A DNA stretch of 64,000 nucleotides, taken from positions 2,604,001 through 2,668,000 of the forward strand of contig JAHREC010000009.1 of NCBI GenBank assembly GCA_020081605.1, read 5' to 3'. Positions 1 through 11,869 of the stretch are shown piece after piece (positions within the stretch are counted from its first letter, which is position 1; each line of letters opens with the position of its first letter). The notes below the pieces were generated by a model. The model worked only from the letters and a program-made list of their open reading frames with translations. It was not told the origin of the DNA and did not search any database. The position numbers and the translations under genes are program-made. This DNA is from Albifimbria verrucaria. Lineage: Eukaryota > Ascomycota > Sordariomycetes > Hypocreales > Stachybotryaceae.

Positions 1-20
1 TGCTCAAGCGTGAAGGAAAC

Positions 21-1610
21 TCAATCGACCGTGTGCTCGGCGAAAAGTCCCCGCAAACCCAGCGCTGCCCCACGGCCCTGGTAGTATTCCGTCTCGGCGT
101 CGCCATACTGCGCAATACCCATCTCCTGTCTGACAGCGGCAGCTTCTTCGTCCGTAACCGCCTTCCAGCTGCATCGCGCGTGCTTCTTGGTACAACCCTG
201 ACACGCCGTCAAATGCTTGATGCATTCCGCGCGCAGGCGACGACATCTGTCGCAAGGCGGCGTGATGATGGATCCCTTGGGTAGCCTATCTGTCTTGCGC
301 GTGACGAGCGCCCGCAAGGCCTCGCCTGGATCAGATTCTGCCCCTGATGCACACCCTTTCTGCTGCGCCAGCGGTCGACATACGACCAGAGCCAGCTGTG
401 CGACCGGTGGCTGCTAGTCCATGCGGCGAGCCATGAGGTGCTGATGCAGATCCTCCAGATGCATACCCCTGCTGCGGGGCAAGAAACTGCTGCAGGAGAT
501 CGGCGTGCAAGTCAAATGCCTGCGTCGAGCCTGGAGTTAGCTGCCCGCTGCTGGACGTGCGCCTCGACGCTGGGCTTGTGGAATCTGTTAGGCTTCGCCT
601 TCGCGCAATGTCATGCTTGCGATGTCCGAGCTTATGGTGCAGAATCCGAGCCCTTGCCGCAACTTCGTCTGCCTTCTTGTAAAGCACCGATGTCCTTTGC
701 TCTAGGATGTCCAACGTCGCCACTTCCGCAGTTTCGTCTTCCTCAAATGGCCGTTCTTGCGAGAAGCGGTCGAGAGCCCTGACGAGATGAGCCGCCAATC
801 ATCCTCGGAAATCTCGACCTGATATCCTTTCAAGCGAAATTGGCAGCGCCGAGAACCATCGGCAAGAGTATTGAGAACAAACTCATTGGGGTTTGTCTTA
901 GCAAAAGACACTATCTCCAGCCAGCCTACCGGCCCCGTAATGGGCTGCGCGGGAATTGTCCTGATGGGGCCGTCGAAAAATCGATCAATCCCCTTCAGGA
1001 GGCGCGGGCCTGTTAGTTTAGCACCCAAGCTCGCTGCAAGGCTTTCCTGTCTCTCCAAAACGCCTGCACCGAAATAGTCAGCTTAAGTCCCTAACGCAAC
1101 TGCATTGCAGGCACGTACCTTCATACTCGGTCATGAGTTCAAGTATGTCGGTAAAAGTGTCGCTATCGCCTGCTATCAGTGGAAGGCGTTCAGCGTTAGG
1201 CTTCAGTAGATAGTTGATGGTGCCGCTTGGGCCTGAGATTCGAGTTAGCACGGAGACATCTTCACATGAGATTATACTCAAGCGCACGTCGAATGACCAA
1301 AGGAGAGGGTTCAGGGACTATTTTGGAAGTTTGGCATGTGTTGATTGCAGGTGACTTAGGCTCACCGAGCCCTTGGGGTATCAAGCAACGAGCGGCTCAA
1401 ATCGTATGTGGGAGTTGTCTTGGATGACCGTGAAACTCTTTGATTTCGAGAGAAGAAAAGAAAAAGGCGAAATGAAGAAAACATACCCTGAGGAGGTGGA
1501 AGAGTCAAAGGCTGGTTCAGAATCATAGGGTGGCCTGGCGAAATGCCGCCGCCACCTACAGATTCTCGCTTCATTCGCTTGTTCGGTTCAGGGTCGAGGT
1601 CATGCGCCAT
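21..1610 (-). CDS. Uncharacterised fungal protein with a C-terminal Zn2Cys6-like cysteine cluster (reading frame broken)
   Basis: No function is recognised. Proposed exons on the minus strand are 1610-1487, about 1320-1119 and 1063-21. The first donor is GTATGT; the second intron uses GTACGT and ends GTGCAG. The middle exon encodes a compact conserved-looking segment (around SGPSGTINYLLKPNAERLP). The last exon carries a charged, probably helical region and a low-complexity Ser/Gly tail. The C-terminus has six cysteines spaced CX2CX6CX6CX2CX6C, which fits a Zn2Cys6 cluster but sits at the wrong end for a classical DNA-binding regulator. The frame breaks at the CCC run 777-779, where one added base restores a continuous reading, and again between about 331 and 417. 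The start at 1610 is the first ATG before the first exon's conserved-looking stretch. The join of exons 1 and 2 is not fully resolved in phase. It could be a DUF3716-type protein; that is a guess. Confidence 0.62.
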
Positions 1611-4600
1611 GTCAAAATCGGTGGTCCTTCTAGACTCCGACAGAATGACAAGGCGGGTGGGATGACCCTGGAGAGACGGAGAGTCGTCTCCCCGCCCCTC
1701 TGTGTTGAACGACCGAAAGGGGTGATTGAAGATTGTTTGCCTCAAGTCGGGTGTAGGGGAAGTTGGAATGGGTAGGAGAAGAGGAATTGGATAGAGACGG
1801 TGGGTAAGCCAGCTTTGCGGCTTTCGATCAAGGTAGAATGCTGTAGCTTGTGTTGCTTTTGAATGCAACACTGAGCTAACTCCGAGCTGATATACAGAAA
1901 CAGCCCACGCTTTGTCAACGGGAATAGTGTAAAAACAAGGTACCCTGAACCCTTGGGACTTGATAGGCAGCTCACTTATCGATGACGTGCTTCAAGAGCA
2001 TGGCAGGAGAAGGGTAAGAAGAGTATACTTTATAAGACCTAGAAGGAGACAAACAAGCTCTGCACAAGAGGAAGAGTGGGTGGGTTTTGTTAGTTTGTTG
2101 TAAATCCTCTTCTAGTGTGTACGACTCAACCATGCAAGGATGTTGACCGGGGTTTGATGGAATAAGAGGGTCTGACGAGAAGTAGTGATGGGTAATCAGG
2201 GATCCATTCTTCGGGCTGCATCTCTTCTCCATAACCAGAACTTGTAGGGCTCATATTAAGCCTACCAACTGGCCCTAGTATTGCTGCAGATGCAAGGGAG
2301 GTCATGACGGGGCCCCGTGAGTAAGGGACAGGCAAAGCCCAATCAACACATCAATGACGGATTTACATGGCCTCGAGTTCTTGGCCCTACAGAAGAGGCA
2401 CGTCAAACCGAAATCCCCGGCAATTTAGGCAAGTCTCGGCCAACAAATTCCGGGCCATGGTAGCATTGCGGCTCGTTCACCTGGCCGCGCAGGTCGACCC
2501 TGTTCGGGCCAACTCAACTCAACTCAACGACGAGCTTACGAAGGATGTGTGGCACTGGGTGTGCGGGACGATATTGAGCCACATAGCGACAGACGACGAT
2601 ATCCATCCTCTTCACAGGGGTTCGAGCCACGAACCGGACACGTGAGGTGGATAAACCGACTATGTGATTGAGCAGGCATTTCCCGGCTACTGCCCGCGCC
2701 TTCAGCCAAGGACATGGATCTTCCCCGCCTGCCCATACGTCCTAGACGTACATAGTACAATGGTCGAGAACCCGAAGGCCAAGGTTGCCACTCCCACAGT
2801 GTATCGAGATCCGCAGGAGCCCAACGGTCGAGTTGGTGTGGCCGACTCGTAAGGAGGAGGAGGGAACGATTTGCTTGCTTTGGGGGCGAAGATTCCTTGC
2901 CTATTGCGGGCTTTTGTTATGCTCGAGCTCGAGGGCCTGGCCGACGATCTCCAGAGGCACGTCCACAAATAGCCCCACTGCCCTTCCAGGCAGGGGACGG
3001 TGGGCCCATCACACCAGCATCGGTCCCGAAGTGTCAGTTTGTACGCTGAAGGGACTTCCACCAGGGACGTCTCATTCCATGCAACCTGGATGAGATGCTG
3101 CCACCACTATACAACCACTATAACACCACTATACTGCCGACCATGTGGCATGGTGGTGGAGGCTTGATGCGGCGGCTTAAAGATTCCTGCTGAACCCGCG
3201 CATGTAAAACCTACCAGGTTCAATCTATACTACGCGGCCTGCCGGCTATCTCCCGATCCATGATATGCGGCCTTTCACCCTCGCTCTTTTCGCCGTAGCC
3301 AGTGCCATTGTTTCGTATGCCAGGGCCCACATTCTCACGGAAAACAGTTGCAGCGACCCGCGCCGTAAAGCGACTGTCAGCCATCGTCCGCCGCAGCTTC
3401 GCGCCCACCCAGTTCAGGTCCCTGACGCGATGGGAACGGTGGAAAGCGGCACTGGGCTGGTGAGCCGTGCACGGTAAGTAAACTGAGGGGCGGAGCGGAA
3501 CGAGTGGAACAATGGGAAGTCCTAGGCCTCCGAAAAGGCATGAACCCACGAAAACTAGCCTCCTGGTTGTATGCCACATGCTATGACATGCGTGAAACCC
3601 TCGTGTCGAGCGCAGCGTAACGGACGTAAGTAGACACCACGTTCTGTCATGGACGATTAGACGAATGGCCGCAATGGCCAGTAATAGGCTTTCGGGTTAG
3701 CTCCACCAGGGACCTGTTTCGAGAAGCAAATATAGAAAGGTTGCGGGTGGATCTCTTTGTCTCAGACAACGTGGAGATTTGACGACGGTGGTCATCCTCC
3801 CGTATTCTCGAGCCCAAGAGTAAAACCCCGCTCGTGAGACAGAGATTTCGGGATGCAGATGTGTGAATTACTGAGAGCCGAGCGAAGCACGATTGTGGGC
3901 CTCGCTGAGGATGCAGCTTGTACGACTCTAACCGATTATGCACAATTATTTGCTGGGTGTTGCCATAGCTTTGGAGCTAGATGATCCTTCGAGTTGGAGG
4001 CATGCGCGCCGACTGCGGTGCGAAGGCGCACTGCCCTTGAAGCTGAACCGGCAAGGATCGGATCTGTGTGTGTGTAACATACGAGATAGGTCTGACGTCG
4101 TACTAGCAAAACCCCGAAGAAGACGGTCATGAGAGCCCGAGTCGGCCAAGCGACCATGAGACGTGGCGTCGACGATGGGGAGACTAGGCGATCCTTGCAT
4201 GTTAAGCTTGGCTCGCGAAGCAAGTCAGACGACAAAGAGCGCGCGGTTGCTACCCAAGCAGCAGCCTCGGGCGCAACATGAAGTGCCTCGAGATGGCTGC
4301 AGACAACTGCCCGCACTCAGGGAGGGTGCAAGCCGCCACGACAACGTGCGCGAGCTACGGCTCTGGTGCCCAGTGCCACGAGGTTCAGCACAGGTGGCGA
4401 CCGCCCCAGGGCGGGAGGCAGAGCTAGCTGGATGGAGGCAGAGCGCAACCCTACCACGTTTTCCGCTCACCCTGCTATGTTTCATGTTCATGGGGGCCAA
4501 AGGGCGAAGGAAGCACAAGCCTGCGCTCACGTCAGAGGAGCTGCCACTGATGCTCGGCTACCGTGTGTCTGCGCATCGCATGCCGGCATCCAACTCCGCG

Positions 4601-5899
4601 ACGCTGGGACATGCACAGTATTTTCCCGAGGGTGCTAAGGCAGAGGACGGGCCAGGATGTGCGCGCGCAAGGTTAGTAAGGTAGGTTTAGGTCGGCTGGT
4701 TGGTGGGATGGGATGTATGGGTGGAGGGTTGGATGGATGGGATGGATGGTAGAGAGGGCAGAGAGGGCACAGAGTAGAGGCACTGTACATAGTAAGGCAA
4801 GGGAGGTAGGGAGTCGGTTCGGGCAGGGGCACGTGACGTATCATCGCAGGGGTGGAGTTGAGTTACAGTGAGGTGCTGCCGCTGTAGCTTGTAAGGCATG
4901 CAGACGACCAACGGAGCTACGCTGCGCGACAGGAGGCCATCGTTCTGGGAAGGTGCATCTCTAGCTCAAAGACGCGGGAAGGCGCTTTGTGGGAAAGGCA
5001 CCACCAGGACGGGAAGACACACTACACACATTGCTCTGTTCCTACTGCTACCATAGTACTCTTCATAGGGACTTTTGGCCGGACACATTTTTTATGCATA
5101 CATCTAGAGTACAGCTAACAAGGACAGCTGCGCCGCAGACCTTGGCTGCAGAGTAGTAGCCGCGTCTTGGGTATATCAGATCTTTCCAATCGACCTTCTT
5201 AATGGGTATTTAATTTTTGAACCCTCAAGTAGAGTAGGGTGGGTGACTGAAGCCCTGCAGGCCAGCTCTCTCGGGTATCATGCACAGCTGATAGCACCCG
5301 TTGTTCCCATGGAGTCCAGATTGGGAAAGCTATGGGAAGCTCATTAGCTGTGGGGCCCCACCATAGCCAGCTGTAGGTTATCCGTAAGGTACTAAGATAG
5401 GGGCTAGGTATAGCGGCTGGCAAGTACACTAGGCAGGGTACTTCTTACCTAGCAAGCCTACCCAAGTAGGTAGGTAGGAGGTAGGTACTAAGGTAGGTAC
5501 TACAGGTATCGGTAGGTGAGTTGCTGTAGAATTGCGCTCGGGTTGATTGAGCTACCTTAGTACCTCTCAGCCTCAGCCTCGCGTCACTCAGCGCCACACA
5601 TCCACCAGCCTCGTGCCCGGGCGGGAAAAACCCCAAAAGCTACCTTGACCTTGTCTCTAGCCCAAAACGGAGCCTCACTCAATCCCGATCCAACCTTGCG
5701 TCGCGGTGAAACAACCACCACCCACGATCCCTAGACGAGCTCAATTCCGCGCAAACGCGCGCGTCGGCAAATCCTACTCTTAAGCACTGTTCAGGAGACG
5801 ACCGTTCCCTTGCTCCCGCTCGCCCGCGTCCCGCGCTCACCCTCTCTCCTCGCTACCTCGCCCTTCCCCTCCCTCCCTCTCAATACACGTACAGCTTCA
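1611..5899. other. Long spacer upstream of LSM7, no convincing gene
   Basis: About 4.3 kb without an ORF that resembles a known protein. It holds three imperfect copies of an ACCACTATA motif near 3110-3142, a GGATGGATGG-type low-complexity stretch at about 4700-4760, and many AGGTAGGTA or complementary motifs at about 5440-5520, a repeat style common in Sordariomycete promoters. A short ORF at 3265 with a signal-peptide-like start is discussed under findings. Confidence 0.6.
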
Positions 5900-6747
5900 A
5901 TGTCCGATAGACCTGCGCACCGAGGCGGCGGCCGTGGCGGCGGTGGAGGCGGAGGCTTCCGTGGTGGCCGTGGTGGCCACGGTGGTGGACGTGGAGGAGG
6001 AGACCGGGGCGACAGAGGAGGCCATCACGGCGGTGGAGGCTCTGGCCAGGACCGCGAGAGGCCCAAGAAGGAGAACATCCTCGACCTGGCCAAGTACATG
6101 GACAAGCAAATCACCGTCAAGTTCAACGGCGGCCGTCAAGGTGAGCCCTACCCGCCCTGCTCCCTTTCCCTTTGCCACCCTTCCCACCCCTTCCCCTCTC
6201 CCTTTCGGTGCTCTCTCTCTTCCTCTCGCCCTCTCTGGACACAATTTTGGTCTCCCCGCATATCTACGCCCGTCCCTTGTCGCAGCTTTTTGTTGGGATC
6301 GTGTCGTCGTAACCAGAATGCTACACGTGGTATTCGGCGGGCGGTGCGAACCGGCGTTCGGCAGCGATCCCTCGTATGCATGACAAAACATGGCAAGAGT
6401 TGGTGTGTGTCTTCATATACTAGGCTAACCACGAGGCTCGTTCCCTCCCCACCAACAGTCAAGGGCACCCTCAAGGGCTACGACGCTCTCATGAACCTCG
6501 TCCTCGACGACGTCCAAGAAATCATGCGAGGTCAGTCACATTACCCCTCCCCGCTTCCTCCTGCGGCTGCCCGGTGTATCATCTCTCATTCTGTCCATAT
6601 TAACCCCACTCGATAGATGACGAGGGCAATGAGTCGACTCGTCCTCTCGGTCTCGTTGTTGCCCGAGGTACCCTTCTCGTCCTCGTGAGCCCCGTCGATG
6701 GCAGCGAGGAGATTGCCAACCCCTTCGTCCAGGCTGATGACGATTGA
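5900..6747 (+). CDS. LSM7: U6 snRNA-associated Sm-like protein LSm7
   Basis: Subunit of the LSm1-7 ring (cytoplasmic mRNA decapping and decay) and the LSm2-8 ring (nuclear U6 snRNA stability and splicing). Three exons join in frame without correction: 5900-6140, 6459-6530 and 6617-6747, giving 147 aa. Introns are GTGAGC...CAACAG (318 nt, long for this genome) and GTCAGT...ATAG (86 nt). The Sm fold is clear: the Sm1 region covers ENILDLAKYMDKQITVKFNG, then GTLKGYDALMNLVLDD; the Sm2 region is LGLVVARGTLLVLVSP. The first 50 or so residues form a Gly/Arg-rich RGG tail that typical LSm7 proteins of about 100-115 aa lack. The ATG at 5900 is preceded by an in-frame upstream extension (ATG at 5810), which I reject because the RGG tail plus Sm domain forms a complete protein. 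It converges with PAN3. Confidence 0.95.
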
Positions 6748-7595
6748 TCGCCTCCTCGTTCCCTGCTCTTCGCCCTACCCGTCCCAGCGCCGCCCCATGG
6801 GGATACTGCCTGGTAGGGAGGACGGCACCACACCTCTGCATGCGGGACGCGCCTGGGCTTTCCAATGGAGAAGGGAGACGCAACGTTTCCGGTTCCACAG
6901 TGGCTAGGCAGGCTACTGTATGCTCACACTCGCAATCACCCACACTAGGCCCTCTGGTTGGTTGGCCTGGGAGCTCTCGAGATCTGTCCGCAGAACGTGG
7001 TGGTTGCCTCGTACGTAGCTGACTCGGTTATACAATCCCTGTGAAAGGAATTGCCTGTCACACCTTGGCTTGGGGCCATGTTGGTCTGGGTACGCGACAT
7101 ATCCGGTGCTGTAACGTTCTGTTACTATCTACCAACGTCTAGAAAATAACATCATAAACCAATTGCCGCATCTAGACAACCACTCCGCTAATCCTACGCT
7201 GGCCGGGAGGCGAACCCAACTCCTTCCCTCCGTCTAACCCCTTTGTGAGCCTTCCCGTGTACTTGCTGCTCGGGCTGCAGGACGGTCAATATGCATGCAC
7301 TCACTATGCGACTGTATACATTCCCAACACTTCTTGGAAGGAGTTAGGTTCTAATCATACGCAGTAAGTCATGCAAGTTGTAGAATCCAACTGGCCACCA
7401 AACCCAAGGCCGCTTGGCCCCGCCAGCTGAGCAACCAATATCGGCAGCATCTGCATGGTGTAGAGCCTGGTCGGACCAAGACACTGCGGCCCGCCTCGTT
7501 CTAGCCCCTCTCTTGTCCGCCTCTTCCTTAGAGGTCTCGATGTGCCGTTGCCCAACTTCTGTAAGATCGAATCCGTCGATCCCATGCGTCTTCTT
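6748..7595. other. Convergent 3' spacer between LSM7 and PAN3
   Basis: Presumed to contain both 3' UTRs. No ORF with recognisable coding character and no RNA gene was seen. Confidence 0.5.
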
Positions 7596-10204
7596 CTAAA
7601 ATCCTTTGCCCTGCTTGCTGCCCTTTTGAAGCTCTCCGAAAGCATTGCCCAGCTGCTTCTTCAGCTCCTTATAGCTGACGAGGAAACTGGTCTGCTCATC
7701 CCGGCTGGTTAGGCACACCCTCTCATCAGAGCCCGCATCTAATTTATTGAGGCAGCGAATCATGTGCCCCATGTCCAGCACTGGGTTGCCATTGGCATCC
7801 ACCTGATGGAACACATAGTCGCGGAAAAGCTTGAGCATGTAGCGCTCCCCGTTCTCAGACCACGACCTATCGCCGTCGAACTCTTGCCTCTCATTTACGG
7901 CACCAAGCTTCATCATTAACCGCGCTATTCTTCCGTTCTCCAACTCCCGGTAGAGTTCGGATGTCAGCTCGTCAGACCTATGAAAGCTCTGGTCGAGAGT
8001 GGTCACAATATGGCCCGCAATTCCCTGGTGAACTCATCTATCGACTTCTGAGCCGGCGCTTGCGGTGGGGTCAACAGCCATAGAACCGTGTCCCTCAGCT
8101 CAACCGAGTAAGTCCTGCTCATTTGTTCCATGGATGCTTTGAGGTTCGTCAGGTGAGCGGGCAAGGTGTTGGTTGTCAGACAGAGGATAGTCCGCCCAAA
8201 CTGGACAAAATCTTCTTGCTGCAGCTCTTGAAGTGGTCGACGGTTGTCAAACTGCACCACATCCAGGATTGAGCAGGCTGTAAGGCGAATACGGTTCTTG
8301 TCTGTCAAGGTTATTTTGCTGACATCGATACACCGAGCCGCTAGGTTGATCGAATGAATTGCCCTAATGGCGTTTGCGATTTGAGCGATATATCCCCATA
8401 GGACGGCCTCCGAAATGGGACCTTTAGCTTGATACCGTGAGCCGTGAACACTGTTTGCGGCAAGGTGGACCTCGGCCAATGTTTTCGAAAGAGGATGGTA
8501 GTCCTGTACAAAAATGAGAGAGCTATCTCCGAAAGCTCTTGTTGTGAAGGCGTCGTGAACTGTCACTATATTGGCGTTGTCCAATCGCCGCCATTCCTTC
8601 ACGGACCTAATAGCATTTTCGTTGGTGAGCCTGTACCCTTCAAGCCTGCGGAGACAGTATAATTTGCCAGTTTTGGAAGACGTCGCCTTGTATACCCAAC
8701 TAGGATATCCAAAGATATTCGCGTTCTTCCTTTGCGTCATATCAAGCGCAACTAGCGAGTGGTAGTTGTCAAGCTGAGGTAGGTGGGAATTGGGCATGAC
8801 TTGAAGTGATGCCTCGGCCTTTTTCTGGAGGTCTTCCCGCAACTTCTCTGGTAGAAAGAAGTCATGAGTCATGCGATGGTATGGTTTTAGGTCTTCTCTG
8901 TGAGGACCAACGGGCGCGTAGAGATGATGTTGGAGTGGTTGTAAGGGGTTGTGAAAGCTCCCGGCGCCTGGAAGAAGGCTGAGCTAGTACCTGCCATGAC
9001 ATTGTGCTCTTCTGCATATGGGTTATATGGTGTTGTCGGTAAGCTCTGACCCACCGAGGACATGGAGAAAGGGTCGAAGGATACTGCACCATCTTGTGCT
9101 GACCCATTCGAGGCAACCTGCCCCTGTTAGCACTTTGACCTGGAATCACATATGAAAGGCATACCGAGGCGTTTAAATCAAAGCTAGGGGTAAATTCACG
9201 GATCGAAGCAGGGTTGAAGACAGTAGCGTCGGGTTCAGAGCCTGTGTTTGGAGAAGCAGCTATACAAACGCTGGTAAGCAGTGGACATGCAGTACGTGAA
9301 GATGCCAGTTACCTCCCAACCCACGCGGGGTAAAAGCCGGGGCGCTTGCGGTATGTGTAGTAAATGTTGCTTTCTTTGCAGCTTGAAGGCTGGCAGGAGT
9401 AAATGAGGGCGATTCGACATTCAGAGTCTTCTTCGAGCTATTAATAGGCATATTGTCAGCCCCAGTATGGTATGGAATGGTGAGTGAAATTTAATCTTGG
9501 AACATTGGTGCTGTTGAGCATTCGATAGTATCCGGGACCGAGCTTTTTAAATATACTCGCCGTCACCAATTTGTTTGCTGTGGCTGGAAGCAAGCCAAGC
9601 GAGGCCTAAGATCTGGTCCTGCGACAGCTCTGGCGTGACTTTCTGCGGATATGTCTTGACCAGGATAGACTCCTTGACCATTTGAACGTGACCGTATGAT
9701 AGCGACAGAGGAACCCCAAGACTCTATTTGCGCCGCTTGCGCTTGATTTTGAACGCCCTTCCGATGACTATTCAGCATCACGTATGGAACCCAACCTGTT
9801 CCTGGCTGCGCAGGTCTACCTCGTGGAACATCCCTGGAGTTTGTTCCTGCCCGGTTCGAGAGTGTCGGCGTCGCTCGGGACCAGTGGATGTGACATGTCT
9901 CGCATATTTGGCCCATGAATGGAATATCACCTACCCATCTTGCTGGTTTGCATTGGTCTTGTTCTGATCGTGGCTGAAGGTGCAACCTTGGTCTTCATAA
10001 CGGCAATGGCCGTAGATCAAGACATTTCGACAAAGCGTATCCTTGTTCTCTGGGACGGAGGTTCAAGGTCAGTCCTACGTCACGATCCTGGCCGCTAGAA
10101 GCAAGCGTGGCCGGGAGCCAGAGGATTTCACGCACCACGTCCTTTGGGTCGAGGAGATCCAACCTGTCGCCGGAGGTCAGACTGGGGTACCGAGACGTCG
10201 CCAT
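7596..10204 (-). CDS. PAN3: PAN2-PAN3 deadenylation complex regulatory subunit PAN3
   Basis: PAN3 bridges the PAN2 exonuclease to poly(A)-binding protein for cytoplasmic poly(A) tail trimming. Exons on the minus strand: 10204-10136, 10049-9935, 9437-9313, 9259-9165 and 9123-7596, about 644 aa once breaks are allowed for. The N-terminus has the CCCH zinc finger (CRNVLIYGHCRYEDQGCTF, then H). A Ser/Pro-rich linker with a PAM2-like NVESPSFTP motif follows. Then comes the pseudokinase (FGYPSWVYKA, TNENAIRSVKEW), a coiled coil around RELENGRIARLMMKLG, and the C-terminal knob (KLFRDYVFHQVDANGNPVLD), all typical of the family. Three single-base shortfalls interrupt the frame: at GGGG 10184-10187, at GGGG 8945-8948 and near 8006. 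Adding one base at each gives a continuous protein. Intron 2 is unusually long at 497 nt. The gene diverges from the UBX gene. Confidence 0.95.
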
Positions 10205-11869
10205 TGTCGTGGAGGTGATTCGAGGGTTGCCGCCCCATTAGCCAAAACTACGACTCCTGCATTGCGGTCAGCGCACGGTATCGCGAGACGCGTCGAGACG
10301 TCGGCTGGGCCTTGGAAGGGGTTTAGGCTTGGGTTTGGGTTGCGGGACGAGCGGTGGATAGAGGTTGGTGGAGAAGGTGGGTGGGCAGAGGGAGGGCAGA
10401 GGGCAGAGGGCACGACCAACTTGACTCTGGCAATTGTTTCCCATGGCGCAATTGATCGAGGCGGAGTCGCGCCCATGGAGGCGAGGGAAGCAAGGAGGAG
10501 AGGATCGCGCAGGGCTCCGGAGGCGCGCCAGGGCAGGACGGTAGTTCAGTCAGTCGGTGCTGGGCGATGACGGTGGGGAAGAAGAAGTGTCGCTGTTGAG
10601 AGGGACAGGCGGGCTGGATGGTATGCGCCAGAAGAGGCTAGTTCGGGCTACCTTGTCAGCGAGCCACGCCTGGCAGGACAAGGTACTCCACACCACACCC
10701 TTTGCAGGAGAGGTACTTGATGGCCCATGGCCAAGCTGCTGGCGCGTGTAGACCGGAGACATGAGCGAGTATCGTGACATACATGGCATCGCAAGCCTTG
10801 CAAGAGAATGGACGGGCTTGCGTCGCGAGCGAGCAGGGTCGAGGAGATCTTAGTTTTTTTATTTTTTTTTACATCTGCCACGATGAAGGAGAAAGTCTCT
10901 CGCCGGCTGTACTTTTTAATTTTTACTGTTTTTTATACTAATGTATTTTATTTTGATTAATTTTTAAACCTGTTTTTAACTTTCCTGTTTTCTTTTTCTA
11001 CTTTTTTCCTTTCCTTCTTTTCTTTTTCTTTCTTGTATGCTTGCTTGCTTGCTTATCTTTTCTTTTCTAGATCTCTTCATATGCGGAGGATGATCTATCT
11101 GACAGGTGGGTGGCCCCTTGTCATCTCCATACAACGATACAGGGACTACATCGTCCAGCTTGACCCAAAAATCCGCGCGTAGATAAAGCCGTGTTTTGTG
11201 TCGCCCGGAAAATGGTGGCATCGTACAGTAGCACCCGGATGATCCAGCGGAGCGGTTCCGGTCCTCCAACGTCCCACCTGCTGGTGCAGCGGGACAGACG
11301 CATTGTACCGTTGGGATGCGTAAAGTAACTTGAGGCTACCGGTACTCCCTATCTTAATGGGACCTTCCGGGAATGCTGCTGCGCCACACAAACATATCTT
11401 TTGTGACAGAGGCTCTCGTCTGCACCTATCATGGAATAGAATGATTGTTATTTTGCATTTCTACGTCGAATTTAGTGAGTTGGCTTTTTCCAAGGCCTAG
11501 TTATATGAATATCAGATATATTGCGCTCCATGGATGCGAAGCCGCATTCCGCTTTCATCTGATCGTGTGGCGCTCACCTCGCCGTAAGTACGTGCGTGGT
11601 CTTTCAGCCACACCTGGAGCAGCGTCATTGGTACCGCCGCCTTACCTTCGTTTACCTTACCTTCCTAACCACTTAGGTCATACGGCGTACTTCCCCATAT
11701 CATTCGTTCACTTGCCTACCTGCCCACCTAGTTCCATCACCTCTCGAGCCAGCACGCAATCACTTCCCAGATATTCTATCGTCCTCTCGCGAAATCAATC
11801 TGGCTTACGCGTCCGTACGGTCTCGTGTGCGCCGTTGTTGGGAGGCCTACGGGCAGGACCGCCGGAGGC
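10205..11869. promoter_or_regulatory. Bidirectional spacer between PAN3 and the UBX-protein gene, with a long T-rich tract
   Basis: A 1.66 kb divergent intergenic region. At about 10850-11075 the plus strand is dominated by T and T/C runs, including T7 and T10 runs and a GCTTGCTTGCTTGCTT repeat. This is low complexity of the kind seen in fungal promoters and 5' UTRs. No gene is supported here. Confidence 0.4.

Noticed and set aside
5897..6391. Minus-strand ORF opposite LSM7
   Set aside because: Ala/Thr/Ser-rich shadow of the RGG-coding repeats.
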